DNA from: Vitis vinifera
Taxonomy: Eukaryota; Streptophyta; Magnoliopsida; Vitales; Vitaceae
Direction: 5' to 3'
DNA: 64,000 bases
Assembly (NCBI RefSeq): GCF_030704535.1
Contig: NC_081817.1
Span: 29,389,001-29,453,000 of the forward strand
The position numbers were made by a program, and so were the translations under genes. Below the pieces are notes generated by a model. It was not told the origin of the DNA. It worked only from the letters and a program-made list of their open reading frames with translations, and ran no database searches. Of this stretch, positions 36,501 to 49,219 are shown piece by piece (position 1 is the stretch's first letter; each line of letters begins with the position of its first letter).

Positions 36501-39500
36501 TCTCCACCATCAGTTTCTGATTGTAATGGCTATAAAGACTCAAGGTAGTGTTGTATATAATTTATCATCTATTCCCTTCCATTTCCTTTTTTTTCTCTCC
36601 ATTTATTATTCATTTGGTTGTGTTGTGAACTAACATAGTTCTCCTCTTATGCATTTTGTAGGGATAGAAATCGAGATGATACTTTTGTGACTGTTAGAGA
36701 CCGAAAAGTAAGCAAGAATTTGATGCTTTCTGTTTGTATCCCTATGACATCTTGATGAAGTCATGGTCTCTAGATTTGCAATATAATGCCAATTTCTTCC
36801 TTTTTTTATTTTGATTAAGAGAAAATTTAGTCAAAGATGGAAAAGGAATAAAACATGGAGAAGGCCTTGTCACAAGAGAAAAATTGGAATAAACATATCA
36901 GAAGCTGTAAGAATCTCCATGGTGCTGGACAGAGGTGCCAGTGGCCCAGTGCACTTGCATATAAGAGTCTCCTATATATTGTATGGAGCAATGCTTCAAA
37001 GTTGTACTAGCACAAACTGCACAAAAGCACATGAAAATTTGAAATAATTTTCCGATAAATAGTGTTAACTTTGCAAGATTCAATAAAGCACATATCTTCT
37101 AGAGCATCTGATAGGTTTAGAATACCAAGGGGAGAGAAAGGCTTGCATGCGCTATATTATGTATTGAACAGTCCTTTTAGAACACCCCTAAATACCCACC
37201 CATAAGAAATGGGGAAAGAACCCACCCACCTAAAAGAACAAATAGATTGAAAAAATGACTGCCACAATTTGAAGTGTCGATGGTTTAAACATGTTGAACC
37301 CTTTAGGTTTTCTTGGTATCATTTATTGTTTTCCACTTCTGTTTTAGAATTTTTTTTAAATTTTTTTATGATCGTCATGCTTTTGATATTTTCATTTTGT
37401 TAAAAGAAAAAAAAACTCATACTCCAAATGAATGTCCTCTTTTTTTCCTTATTTTAAAAATAATACTGTTAGAGCATCATATGCATTGTGAGCCTAAATT
37501 TGAATAGATTAAGCTTTTAAGAAAGTTGGTAACTTAACACGATATAAGAGCTCTTGTTAATTGGAGGTCTCAAGTTTGAGATATGTGTGTATAATAAGAA
37601 AATGTTTTAAGAATTATATTCAAATGGGCCCTATGTTACTTCATTAATTTCAGTGGATAAATGGTGCTTCTGGAATGAACTAGTCTCCCTGTCCTAGGAT
37701 CAAAGACAAAAAAAGGAAATAATTTTATGCATTGATGTTCGAAGCATGCTGAACCATTGATGTGCTATCCAAATTTTCATTGGTTATGCACTATTACTTT
37801 GAATTTATATTTTGACTGTGGGTATGATCCTTATGCTGGTGTTTGTTACATTTGGTTTTGGTTTTTAGGTCAGAATATCAGATGGTGCTTCAATTTATGC
37901 ACTTTGTCGATCTTGGTTAAGGAATGGTTTTTCTGAAGAAACTCAGGTTTGCATCATGTTGACCGGACAGTGTCTTTTATTTATAAGTTTTAGCATGCCA
38001 TGTTGTTTGATTGCCTTTTATGTTAAGAATGCATCTACTCTTTCATGATGCTATTTAAGACAATCTAGTTTCAATCATCAAATTTGCCCCCGAAAGCCAT
38101 CTAAGGTTTCCAGTTACAAGAGATAAAAATTTAAGATGTATTGAAATTAAAATAGTACTCTCTCTCTCTCTCCACATCCATTAATTTCTGCATCTACTCC
38201 TCCAGCATAAGTTCCTGAACCAACAATAAAACCATAATGTGAAACTGAAGCAAGAGGTTTGAAGAAAAAGTAGAAACATGTGGTGATTATTTCAGGGAAA
38301 ACAAGTTTCTTCATATTAAATAATATAAAGGTCAGGGTGCTTTAAGAAAAAAATAAAATGTAAAACAAAAAAATGACACCCATGTCATGATTTTTCTTCA
38401 GGTTTACTTGTATGTAGCACTGCACAAGGCTCTTTAATGGGCAGAGGCTGAACAGTGAATTTCTTTGTGAGTATTTTAGGGTTGCATTTGTTGTATAGTA
38501 ACTGTTGAGAGAGAGAGAGAGAGAGGAGAAAAACCTTATTCTCATTCTTGTATTTCTACTTACAATTGAGAGATATATATATATAAGGCTAGGAGTCCTA
38601 ACTACCATACATGTGACCTATATTAACAAGGAAAGATAGTATACTATACATACATTATATTCAACACTCCCCCTCAAGCTGGAGCATATACGTCATATGC
38701 ACCAAGCTTGTTACAAATATATTTAATCCTAGGACCTCTGAGAGATTTAGTGAAGATGTCTGCTAGTTGATCATTTGAATTGACAAAACTTGTAGCAACA
38801 CATCCTGATGCGATCTTCTCTCTAATGAAATGACAGTCAACTTCAATATGCTTGATCCTTTCATGAAAGACTGGATTGGATGCAATATGTAATGCGGTCT
38901 GGTTATCACAGATGAGTTTCATCTGTTCATCCTTTCCAAATCTCAACTCCTGAAGAAGATGTCTCAACCATATGAGTTCACATGTTGCCAAAGCCATAGC
39001 TCGATACTCGGCTTCAGCGCTAGATCTGGCCACTACATCTTGTTTCTTACTCTTCCAAGATATTAGATTACCTCCAATAAAAACACAGTACCCTGAAGTG
39101 GAACGTCTATCTGTGGGTGAGCCAGCCCAATCTGCATCTGTGTAACCAACAACTTGAGTATGACCTCTGTTCTCGTACAATACACCTTGGCCTGGTGTAC
39201 TTTTGATATATCGAAGAATACGGATTATGGCATCCCAATGGCTATCACATGGTGACTGTAGGAATTGACTAACAACACTCACAGGAAAGGAAATGTCTGG
39301 ACGAGTAATGGTGAGATAGTTCAATTTACCTACGAGCCGTCGATATCTCCCGGGGTCTCCTAAAGGCTCCCCCTGTCCTGGTACAAGTTTGACATTCGGA
39401 TCCATAGGTGTGTCTACCGGTTTACAGTCTAACATACCGGTTTCTTCCAGGATGTCTAAAGCATACTTCCTTTGGGAAAGGACCACACCAGAACTGGATT

Positions 39501-42500
39501 GAGCTATCTCAATTCCCAAGAAATACTTGAGTTTCCCCAAGTCTTTGGTCTGAAAGTGGGTAAAAAGATGTTGCTTTAGTTTCTGAATACCATCCTGATC
39601 ACTGCCTGTAATGACGATGTCGTCCACATAAACAACCAGATAAATACACTGCCCCAAGGAGTTATGATGATAAAAAACTGAATGGTCTGCTGTACTGCGA
39701 AGCATGCCAAACTCTTGAACAACAGAACTAAAACGGCTAAACCATGCTCGAGGAGATTGTTTCAAGCCATATAGAGAACGGCGTAACCTGCACACTAAAC
39801 CAGACTTCCCCTGAGCAACAAAACCAGGAGGTTGCTTCATATAAACTTCCTCGGCAAGATCACCATGAAGGAAGGCATTTTTAATATCCAACTGATAAAG
39901 AGGCCAAGAACACATAGCAGCCATGGAGAGAAGCAAGCGGACAGAAGCAATCTTGGCAACAGGGGAGAATGTGTCACCATAATCAGAACCATAAACTTGA
40001 GTATAGCCTTTAGCAACTAAGCGGGCCTTAAGGCGATCAACCTGACCATCAGGACCAACCTTAACTGCATAGACCCAACGACAACCAACTGTGGATTTAC
40101 CAGAGGGTAAAACAACAAGATCCCAAGTGCCATTAGAGTGCAGAGCAGTCATTTCATCCACCATTGCCTGTCGCCAGCCTGGATGGGAAAGAGCTTCTTG
40201 GGTGCTCTTTGGAAGAGAAACAGAGGATATAGCAGAAACAAAGGCAGAATAGGGTGAAGATAATCGATGATAACTCAAAAAATTGTAAATAGGATGAGGA
40301 TTACGAGTAGAGCGAGTACCTTTCCGAACAGCAATGGGTAAGTCATTAGGAGAAGGCAAAGCCGGGGCAGGTGAAGCCGAAGGGATAAGAAGTGAGTCAG
40401 CAGGTGCCTCAGGAAAAGGGAGAGGAGCAACGACACGAGGGCGACGATGATAAACCTGAAGTGGTCGAGGGGGCATAGCATCAGGTGGGGAGACAATGGG
40501 AATGGGTAAGACTTCAGAAACAGGAAGAGACTCAGAAGTGGTGGAAAAGAATGGTGAGTCCTCAAAGAAGGTGACATCAGCGGAGATAAAGTACCGATGA
40601 GTCTCAAGGGAATAACAACGATAACCCTTCTGAAGTCTGGAATATCCCAAGAAGAGGCACTTCATGGCTTTGGCGGAAAGCTTGTCCTGTCCAGGAGTGA
40701 GAATATGAACAAAGCAAGTACAACCAAAGACACGAGGAGGAAGGAAATAAAGTGGTTGGTCAGGAAAAAGAAGGGAGTGAGGAATCTGATCGTGTAAGAC
40801 AGAGGAGGGCATACGATTAATCAAATAACAAGTGGTAAGAACAACGTCCCCCCAAAAGCGAAAAGGAACGTGACTATGGAGGAAGAGAGTACGAGCTGTC
40901 TCAACAAGATGTCGATTCTTGCGTTCAGCTACCCCATTTTGTTAAGGAGTATGAGCACAAGAAGACTGATGAAGAATCCCATGATGAGACATAAACGAAG
41001 TAAATTGGGCTGAAAAATATTCCCTGGCATTGTCACTGCGTAACACACGAATAGAAATATTGAACTGGGTTTGGATTTCAGTATAAAATTTCTGGAAAAT
41101 AGAGAATAACTCAGCTCGATTTTTCATTAAAAATAACCAAGTACATCGAGAATAGTCATCAATGAAAGTGACAAAATACTGAAATCCTAAAGTAGACGCA
41201 GTCCGACAAGGACCCCAAACATCAGTGTGGACAAGCTCAAAAGGAGACTTTGCTCGATTATTCAAACGCTTTGGGAACGAGACACGAGTATGTTTCCCAA
41301 GCTGACATGACTCACACGGAAGCGACGACAAAGTGGAAAAACGAGGAACCATCTTCTCGAACTTGGAGAGACTAGGGTGGCCCAGACGATTGTGAATGAG
41401 GAGAGGAGCATCAGTGGAAATGCAAACTGTAGGAGATGAATCTGAGGTGAGGTGATAGAGGCCTTGAGACTCACGTCCTATGCCAATCGTCTTCCCTGTA
41501 CTCCGGTCCTGCAAGGTCACAAATTTATCAGAAAAGGTAATAGAGCAATTAAGAGTACGAGTGAGTTTGCTGATGGAAATAAGATTAAAAGGACATTCAG
41601 GAGTATAAAGGACAGAAGTCAGAGGTAGAGAAGGCAGAGGAAGGGCCAAACCAATACCTTTAGCCACAGTTTGAGAACCATTAGCTAAGGTAACAGTAGG
41701 TAAATCAGAGGTAGTAGTAATAGAGGAGAAAAGATCCTTATTACCAGATAGGTGATCAGATGCTCCAGAATCTAGAATCCAGGGTCCAAGAGAAGATGTG
41801 TGGGTAAGGCAGGCAGAGGCATTACCAGGCTGGGCAACAGAGGCAATAGAAGCCTGAGATGTTTGAGATGCGGAGGAGCTCGGAGGTTGAGGTAGCGGAG
41901 AATCAGAGGACTGGGCCATATGGGCAGTGCGAGGAGGTCTTCCATGTAACTGATAGCAACGATCGCGAGTGTGGCCAAGTTTATTGCAATAGGTGCAATG
42001 AGGACGTTGGCCTCTACCTCGGGTACCACTGCGTCCTCCTCGAGAGGTAGTTTGAGAAACTAACACAGAAGAATCTGAAGCGCTATCAGATGGCAAAGTC
42101 TGAGTGGACGAGATACGGAGGAGGCGAGCAAACACATCATCCAAGGACGGAACTGATGAACTACCAAGAATCTGATCACGAATAGGCTCAAGATCCGGAC
42201 GGAGACCAATAAGAGTAAGGACCATGAAGAACTTGTCAAGCTGTGTTTGTTGGGCCCCAACATCAGGAGTAAGAGGCATCACAGTCAAGAACTGCTCCTT
42301 AAGAGAGGCAATCTGACCAATATAAGTAGATAGATCCAAGTCCTGTTGGCTGAGATGGACAATAGCAGAAGCCACCTTATAAAGACGCTGGATATCATTC
42401 GTGTATAATCCTTTGGCCTGAGTCCAAAATTTAAAACAAGTTTTATAGGCCTGAAGATGAAGAAGAATCCTGGGATCAACCGATTGCCATAATACACCAC

Positions 42501-45500
42501 ATAACTGTGCATCTATCTTCCTCCACTGTACGCGGTCAACCTCAGGGATATCTGCCTCCTGGGTAACCAAGTGATCCTCATATCCTTGACCCATAAACCA
42601 AAGTTCGACAGAGGCAGACCAGGAGAGATAATTCTCATTGCCAACCAATTTCTCTGAGGTAATCAGAGGAGATCCAGAGAGAACAAAGGTAAAGATCTGA
42701 TTTTTGGTGGTCATATTCACGTATTTGGATCGAAGAGAGCCCTAAGATGGGTTCAGATTTCGGCGGAGAGAGAAAAACAGTGAAACCACGGCTGTGAGAG
42801 GTGCAATCAATGGAGAAAAACGGTCGTGACGTGCCTGGAGAGGAAGAGGAGCAGCACCTAAGCCTCGGAGATGGAGGGGGAGCCCTGTCGGAGGTGGCTG
42901 GAATGGCAAGGAAGCCAAAAACAGGGACAAAATGGAGATGCAGGGCTCGGGGAGGACTGCCGGAGGGATAGAAGTCCAAGACGGCGCCGGACGAGCCTGG
43001 AGAGGTGTCGGAAGTGGCCGGAAAGTGAGCCACGCGCCGTCACGCGCCGGCGCGTGGGTGACAGTCCGGAGGAGAAGAGAGGCGCGTGGGGGCGCGTGAG
43101 ATTCCGGTTGCCGATGGGGTTTCCACTGGCGTGTAGATCAGCCTCCGGCGTTTCAGAATATGTGGTCGGTTCCCGGAAAGGAGGTCGCCGGAAAATTTCG
43201 CCGGAAAAGGTTGCCGGCGTGGTGGAGATCCGACGGCGATGAGGTAGTCCGGGGTGGTTCGGGAAGAGGATGAGGGGACCGGAGTGAAACACGGTCACTA
43301 GACGGTTCGCCGGAATTGAGTACACGGATAAACCGAAAAAATTAGGTTTTCTCCTTTGGCTCTGATACCATGTTGAGAGAGAGAGAGAGAGAGGAGAAAA
43401 ACCTTATTCTCATTCTTGTATTTCTACTTACAATTGAGAGATATATATATACAAGGCTAGGAGTCCTAACTACCATACATGTGACCTATATTAACAAGGA
43501 AAGATAGTATACTATACATACATTATATTCAACAGTAACAAATGCTATGTTGGAGCAAGATTAGGATTGCATTTTCTTCATGGAGTTTTTGGGTTGAGAC
43601 TTGAGAGGTTGCAACCTTTCATAACTCTAATTGATTTCATCTTAAACCATGCATATCTTGTGTTTTTGTGTGTGATTGTGCTTTAGTTACTTAAGTGCTT
43701 TTTTTTTAATATTGTGGTTTGTGCATAATACACAACCCTTTGTAAATGAATCAAGATTTTAGGATTATCAAATGTCACAATTGCTCCAGGACTATTGCTG
43801 ATAATGCAAAATTCTTTAGTGTTTCCCCCCCCCCCATCCGACCCTCCTTAACCACCAATACAGTAGCCAGGATTTTAGTTCGGGGGGCAACTTCTAAAAC
43901 ATATGTAAAGTTTGCCAATCACAAAAGATGTGGGCTTTAACCCAATGACCAGCCATGACACTTTTTAGGGGGGGCAAACACTAGGTCTTCGATTCCCCTT
44001 GTGAGAAGTAGAATTTTTATTTTTTTTTAACATTTTCAGCAGGGCGGGGGTGGTGCTGTACCAGTATGTAGTCAGTTAGATGGAAAAGGTGTATCCTTTC
44101 ATCGTTCTAGAAATGTCGTTATCTCTAAAAAGGTGATAGATGTTGGGTTAAGGTATGTTCGAGGCAAGTGAAATTTGCATGTGTCAGGCTACGAACAAGG
44201 ATAAAAAATTAATCTTGTTTTTTCCTCCCAAAAAATGAGGGCACTTTTGTGGGTTTGATGCCCTCTCTTTCAGCAACATTGGAACACTGCTGAACAACAT
44301 AAATCTTGTTTCTTTGTGTGTGCTTGTCCTTGCTTTTTTGTGGATATTGTGGCTTCTGCATAATACACTATCCTTTGTCAATGAATCAAAGATTTTAGGA
44401 GTGTCAAATGTCACAATGGCTCCTGAATTATTCATGGTAATGCAACCACCAAAATATAGTTGGTTCATGGTAAAGTGTATTCTTACACAGTTCTGGAAAT
44501 GTCACTTTTTATATGGGAGCAAAAGAAAGTTGTACTTGTCTGATATGAAGGCAGAAAGTTAAAGTAAAACTTGTTATCAGTATTGGGCAACACCTAACAA
44601 CGTGGATTTAGTTTTTTTTTTTTCTTTCATAAAAAAAAGTCAGGATACGTTTATAGTCCTTTCTTTTGTGATATTTTGGGCAAAATAATGTAAAAAAATT
44701 GTAAGATTCTGCCATTTGCTTCTGTGCTCGTTGGTACCATTAGTAAGTATTTCTATAATTTCCATGAATTCATTTCTAATTTCTAATTATGACAACTATG
44801 TAATTGAGGAATCTATAGAATCTTTTGCTTTGGGTTTGTGTAGTAGGTCCCATCCCACTCCCCATGCTTTTCTAATATTTTATCTTTTTGGCAGCCACAA
44901 CATTATGATAGTATGAAGTCTCTTCCAAGACCTTTGCCTATACCTGTGACAGATCCCAATTTGCCGAAGAAAAAGGAGGATGACGAGGAAGAAGAGGTTG
45001 GTTAATTTATCATCATTGTCCTTTATTTGCTACTGCCATTGTCATCCTATCGTTATCATTTTTGTTGCTGTTATTATTATTTAAGTGATATTTAAAACAT
45101 GGAAACACAAGGCTAGAAACTATCTATATAGTCACTTCAAAATTATATTAAGAAGGTTGATAGGCAAAGCAAAATTTATTAGGCAAGCACCTAACTTAAA
45201 AAAAAGAGGCGGGGTGGGTGGGAGGGGGGCATAAACCATGTACATGCTAACATGTGAGAAAAAAACACCCACAAGGCCTCAAAACACTAAGGCTATGTTT
45301 GGTTTCCAAAAAGTTTGAGGGAAATGTGAGGGAAAGAAAATAGAAAGGAAAAGTAGAAAAAAAAAAAAGAAAAAAAAAGTGAAGGAAAATAAAAAATAGA
45401 TTTAAAGTTAATGAATTATTTTTATGTACCACTTCATATTTTTGTTCACATTTAAATCTTCTATGTAAAGATTAAATAATTAAAAAACATACAAATTTCT

Positions 45501-48402
45501 TAATAATTTTAATTATATTTGCCTTTCTTTCTTATTTGCCAAAGTAACATCAAACATGAAAAAATATTTTTTTCTTAACATTTTTTTTCTTTCCTTAGTA
45601 ATTTCCAGGAACCAAACATAGCCTAAGGAGTCCCCAACTAATCTATTAAATCAAGCAAGGATAAGGGGCTGACATCTATGAACTAATAACACCAAACAAA
45701 CATGGTTGAAACGAGAGAGGCTGTAAGGGACTGAACCAACTACTCCACCCCTTCAAAAGTCCTGCCAAATAGTCCAAGAAAGGCAAAATGGGGTGGTTCT
45801 TCAAGCTTTTCCCCTCTTTTCTCCCACAAATGTTCCATGCTTAGACAACAGAATTTCTTTTGTTGTACCAGCGAGCACCCATGAAACCCCAAATGAGAAC
45901 AAAGCTCACAAACTCCTTGCTTTCCCACTATGGATAAGAAGATGATTAGTTGATTCCTCTTTTCTTTCGCATAGACAATAATGTGTTAATGACCCTCTTC
46001 TTTTGAGCTGATCTGAGGTCAAATTTTAGCCCCATACCACTTCCCAAGGGCAAAATTCCACCTTTGGGAGGGCTAGGAAACCCACACTTCTTTTGTTGGA
46101 AAGAAGGCTTCATCATCCAATAACTCCGAAGTCACGTAGAAAGACTTAACAGAAAATTCTGTCTGGTGAAGCTCTACCACAATAGCTTATTATCTCCATC
46201 TATAGGCCATGGCTCCTCATGAGGTCTCCTTAATGGACAAACAACACTATCCAACTCCCAATCTCGGGAATTTTGAACAAAGCAAGGTTTCCAGTGCCCT
46301 TTCTCACACAAAACTCAGTTGCCTCTTAATTCCATTGTTCTAAAATTTTTATAGAACTGTCTAGTGATAGAAATGTATGTTTAATTCATGTCCTGAGGCT
46401 AGCCATGCTTACAGTGAATGGAGGGCAATTGCATTTGTTTTGTTATTATATGGTTGCTGTGTATATATATATTTTTTTTACTTTATTACTTGTGCATTTG
46501 AACATTGCTCAAAGGAATTGGGAACTTAAATAGACAGGAATGTGATTGAAATTCTTGTGAGCAAACAACTAATTTATCCTCGAGACCTGTTTTTTTTTGG
46601 TGCTTTTTAGACATTGATGTCTGTCTGTACAACTCCATTTTTGTGTATTATGGTTTGGAACTCTAAGACATATTATCCTCACTTTTGATATAGTTTTAAC
46701 CAGAAAATGGCATCATCTACAAGTTTCCTTATCCATATTCCATGATTATGGGGGCATTGACATATTATCCTCACTTTTGATATAGTTTTAACCAGATAAT
46801 GGCGTCATCCACAAGTTGCCTTACCCATATTCCATGATTATGGGGGCAATGCATACTTTTAAGAGGCGCCAGGCACAAAAGTCTCCTATAACTTAGGCAT
46901 AAGGCGCAATGCAAGGTAGGTCGCAAGGTAGGTGCCTAAGTGAAGAGAGACTTGAGCTAAGATGCATATCAGTTTTATAAAATATGATCCAACATCTAAT
47001 CCAATAAATAACAAATTTAAGATTCCAAACATTTAAAAGAAGTATTTAGCAAAAAGTAATAAACTTTATAAATTTTAATATACAGTTCGAAATTTCAAGA
47101 ATAAAAGGTGTTTAAAAAGGAAAAGTAAAGTAGGCAAGGGCGCCTTTTCAACAAGGCACATGTTTTGGCAAGCAAGACACTATAACTAGGGAGTGTTTGT
47201 GCCTTGAGGCTAGGCACTTTTTAAGTGTGCCGTTTAAAACTATTGGTCATTGCTTTAGTGGAAGATTCTTTGCTTTGGACAGAAATTACTAAGTGGAGTG
47301 TGGTATTGGCCCAACCCTAAACCCTGAAGCTAAATCATTCTTTTCTGTTTCTGTTTCTGTTTCTAGAAACCCCATCTATTTCATAGATTAAACATATAAT
47401 ATCATATGATCATTTAAAACTAGGATAATCATATGAAATTACTAAGCTATAAGATATGTGTTGTAGACTAAGACACAATCTGTGACCCCAAACAACAGTT
47501 TTGCTTCATGCACTTTAAGAGTGGCCATGCCTCATTTCTACTTGCATGATTTCAGAACAACCAGTTTCAATTGCATTTCTTGCATTTTGTTATCAAAGAT
47601 GGTCACTTGTCCTTCATCTGCAGACTGGTGAACCTTTAATATTCTATATACTTTCAAATTAATAAGAAAAATAAAAGTGAAGTTGTATATCACATCATAG
47701 TTGCAGCAATGTAGTTGTGGTTGCATCCTTGATTAATGGTTGAAGCATACTTTCTGTGGTCATCTTTAGATCATCAAATGGATCACTGAGAATCTCTAGC
47801 TTATAATAGAAGATATGTTTGATTTTGAATGGTTATCTTATTCAATTTGAGATTTTCAAGAAGCAGAGGAATTGAATTCTGGTGATCTCTTTTCAGTTTT
47901 GATATTTTAATCCATATCTATCTACCTGCCTACCCACCTCTTCTTCTAGTTTCTATGTGCCATTTGGTTGAAGAAGTAGCTTGATTTGGCCTGCATCTGC
48001 TTTCAGGATGAGGGGTCTGTTGAGAACTTACTTCCACAAGATCTGTTACAAAGGCATATCAAGCGTGCTAAAAAGGTTCGGGCACGGTAAGTCTCTCTTT
48101 TACCACTTGGTGCTTTTATCTCATCTGTCAGGGATCATTGATTTCCTTTTAGGTAAATTGATATATTTGTCAATATATTACACCGAAAATATAGATTGTA
48201 AACTGTTGAGTATTTCAAGCCTCTGATTTTCCATACGTGGCCATAAGCTAAGGTGCAAATGTTAATCTACCGACATTCTTGTATTGCCTGCAGATTAAGG
48301 GAACAACGATTAAAACGAATTGCAAGATACAAAACTAGGCTTGCTCTTCTCCTTCCCCCACCTGTAGAACGGTTCAGAAATGATACAGGTGCTGGAAACT
48401 GA
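33597..48402 (+). CDS. LIN37-like subunit of the DREAM/MuvB complex
   Basis: LIN37 is a core MuvB subunit that helps DREAM repress cell-cycle genes in the nucleus; plant versions are usually labelled 'proline-rich family protein'. Seven exons, 33597-34157, 36492-36544, 36662-36707, 37869-37946, 44895-44996, 48007-48086 and 48294-48402, give 342 residues. The first about 190 residues are low-complexity (Thr/Ala/Pro). The conserved LIN37 core follows: TFVTVRDRKVRISDG, then IYALCRSWLRNG at about 229-240, equivalent to LYPICRAWMRN of human LIN37. After an acidic stretch comes the basic helix LLQRHIKRAKKVRARLREQR and LKRIARYKTRLALLLPPP. The assignment rests on these two blocks and their order, seen by eye. 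Intron 4 (6.9 kb) contains a young copia element in opposite orientation and a duplicated segment; intron 1 and intron 5 contain LINE fragments. Confidence 0.85.
34870..35460. other. Unrecognised, possibly repetitive segment in LIN37 intron 1
   Basis: GC content is higher than in surrounding intron DNA. The text resembles the end regions of plant transposons but shows no inverted ends, target duplication or protein similarity I can support. A minus-strand open frame (35228-35440) has no recognised family. Confidence 0.3.
35825..36079 (+). mobile_element. 3' end of an L1-type LINE in LIN37 intron 1
   Basis: T-rich sequence encoding a Phe/Leu/Ser-rich tail (LFSSLSFVSFLLLIYFSS-like) runs into an A run of about 18 at 36062-36079. 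Such short 3' stubs ending in poly(A) are typical of heavily 5'-truncated plant L1 insertions. The 5' boundary is approximate. Confidence 0.5.
38503..38666 (-). repeat. 3' LTR of the copia element
   Basis: 164 bases, TG...CA bounded, containing a (GA)n tract. It differs from the partner LTR at one position. Confidence 0.95.
43371..43534 (-). repeat. 5' LTR of the copia element
   Basis: 164 bases, TG...CA bounded. The tRNA primer site abuts it at about 43359-43370. Confidence 0.95.
43655..43802 (+). repeat. Dispersed direct duplication in LIN37 intron 4, copy A
   Basis: Shares with copy B the order CTTGTGTTTTTGTGTGTG, ATATTGTGG, GCATAATACAC, TGAATCAA-GATTTTAGGA and TCAAATGTCACAAT. Divergence with small indels indicates an older duplication. 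The copies are about 650 bases apart. Confidence 0.75.
44303..44446 (+). repeat. Dispersed direct duplication in LIN37 intron 4, copy B
   Basis: Second copy of the segment at 43655-43802. The intervening DNA includes a C run at 43825-43835 and no gene. Confidence 0.75.
45291..45623. mobile_element. Harbinger/Tourist-like MITE in LIN37 intron 5
   Basis: About 333 bases with good terminal inverted repeats: GGCTATGTTTGGTTTCC at the left and the reverse complement of GGCTATGTTTGGTTCC at the right. TAA flanks both ends (45288-45290 and 45624-45626), the usual PIF/Harbinger target duplication. The interior is A/T-rich and non-coding. A diverged relative is at about 56249-56536. Confidence 0.8.
45640..46335 (-). 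mobile_element. L1-type LINE fragment in LIN37 intron 5
   Basis: On the minus strand, broken frames read EFSVKSFYVTSELLDDEAFF, then PTKEVWVS and FALGKWYGAKI, matching the plant L1 segment FSVKSFY---L------FP-K-IW----P-K--FFAWEA-WGKI. The cysteine/histidine-rich and GKK-RK-W--AP motifs that normally follow are only traces. Many frame breaks make it an old, internally truncated copy, directly abutting the MITE. Confidence 0.72.
46667..46850 (+). repeat. Two-copy 92-base tandem duplication in LIN37 intron 5
   Basis: The block GACATATTATCCTCACTTTT at 46667 repeats at 46759, period 92, ending near GATTATGGGGGCA. A handful of substitutions separate the copies. Confidence 0.85.
46852..47245. repeat. 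Probable dispersed repeat with GGCGCC/GGCAC-rich ends
   Basis: Begins TTTTAAGAGGCGCCAGGCAC and ends with GCCTTGAGGCTAGGCAC then TTTTTAAGTGTGCCGTTTAA. The two ends are partly inverted copies rich in 'AGGCGC/AGGCAC' words, a style common in plant non-autonomous repeats. Family and exact limits are not clear. Confidence 0.4.
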
Positions 48403-49200
48403 CAAACGCCTAACGATTTCACATCCTGTGGATATTGAGCTCCCTCACGTTATCATGCCAAAGCATGGTGATGCTCTGAGTTTATCTGAAAAGGGGGCAG
48501 CACTCACATTTGGTGGGTTATGAAGTTGCTGTGGAGTTACTGGATTGGTACACCAACCAGAGGAAAGGACAGACAGAATGGTTAGTTCTTCCATGAATAA
48601 CTTGACTTCTAAATCGTTGAATCTTGGTTTATGCCATTGAGATCTTGTCGTTTACATAATTCTGCAACCATTAAACAGATGGAGAATCATGTTGCCTTTT
48701 CTCATGTAAAGATCAGAGTATAGTAATAGGTTTTGACAAAGGTTGAGTCACGGGGGCTGTCAGTTCTGACTTTGATGACAATTCTAGGGTTCCTATGTAC
48801 TGAATTACCACCCATTTCCCATTAGAATCACCGAGTTTCCATGTAGAGTGCCATAAAAGTTATTTGTGGAACAAGTCTTGTCTGATTTTAAGCTAAATTC
48901 TTACTACGCTAGTACTTTACTGTGTTTCTTATTGCTCATGAAGTTTCTATATAATTGTTCCTTGCATCCGTATGTCTTGATCACTGAAAATTCAAACCCA
49001 CTAGACATGAATGGTTACCAATATGAATTAAATAATGGGTCTCAATCATTCTTCATGCTGATTGGAGTGAAGAAGTCAATATGGGGCATTTTGTTTGTGT
49101 TATGGCTTTAACAAATGTAAAGCTGGCATGACATGTTCATGGGGTCTGTTTGGATTTGGATGGCTTCTAACTTTTTTTTTTTTTTTTTTTATCATATAAA
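48403..49200. other. 3' flank of the LIN37-like gene
   Basis: Likely 3' UTR and downstream DNA. Open frames near 48866-49111 have no recognised family. Confidence 0.5.
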
Positions 49201-49219
49201 TTTATCTTTCCTGCTCATT

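Larger units (their letters stand above)
38503..43534 (-). mobile_element. Ty1/copia LTR retrotransposon, whole-length and young, in LIN37 intron 4
   Basis: 5.0 kb element on the minus strand, opposite to the host gene. It has two 164-base LTRs starting TGTTGAGAG and ending TTCAACA, flanked by a perfect 5-base duplication GTAAC (38498-38502 and 43535-43539). Beside the 5' LTR is TGGTATCAGAGC, matching initiator-Met tRNA. A GAGGGGGAG polypurine tract precedes the 3' LTR. Parts in order on the minus strand: gag with a CX2CX4HX4C knuckle near 42.0 kb, protease (LDSGASDH), integrase, reverse transcriptase with YVDD near 39.6 kb, and RNase H near 39.0 kb. The LTRs differ at one position, suggesting insertion well under about a million years ago. 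It looks nearly whole, with about one break in the polyprotein frame. The short LTRs would suit the Ale/Retrofit group, but this is a guess. Confidence 0.96.
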
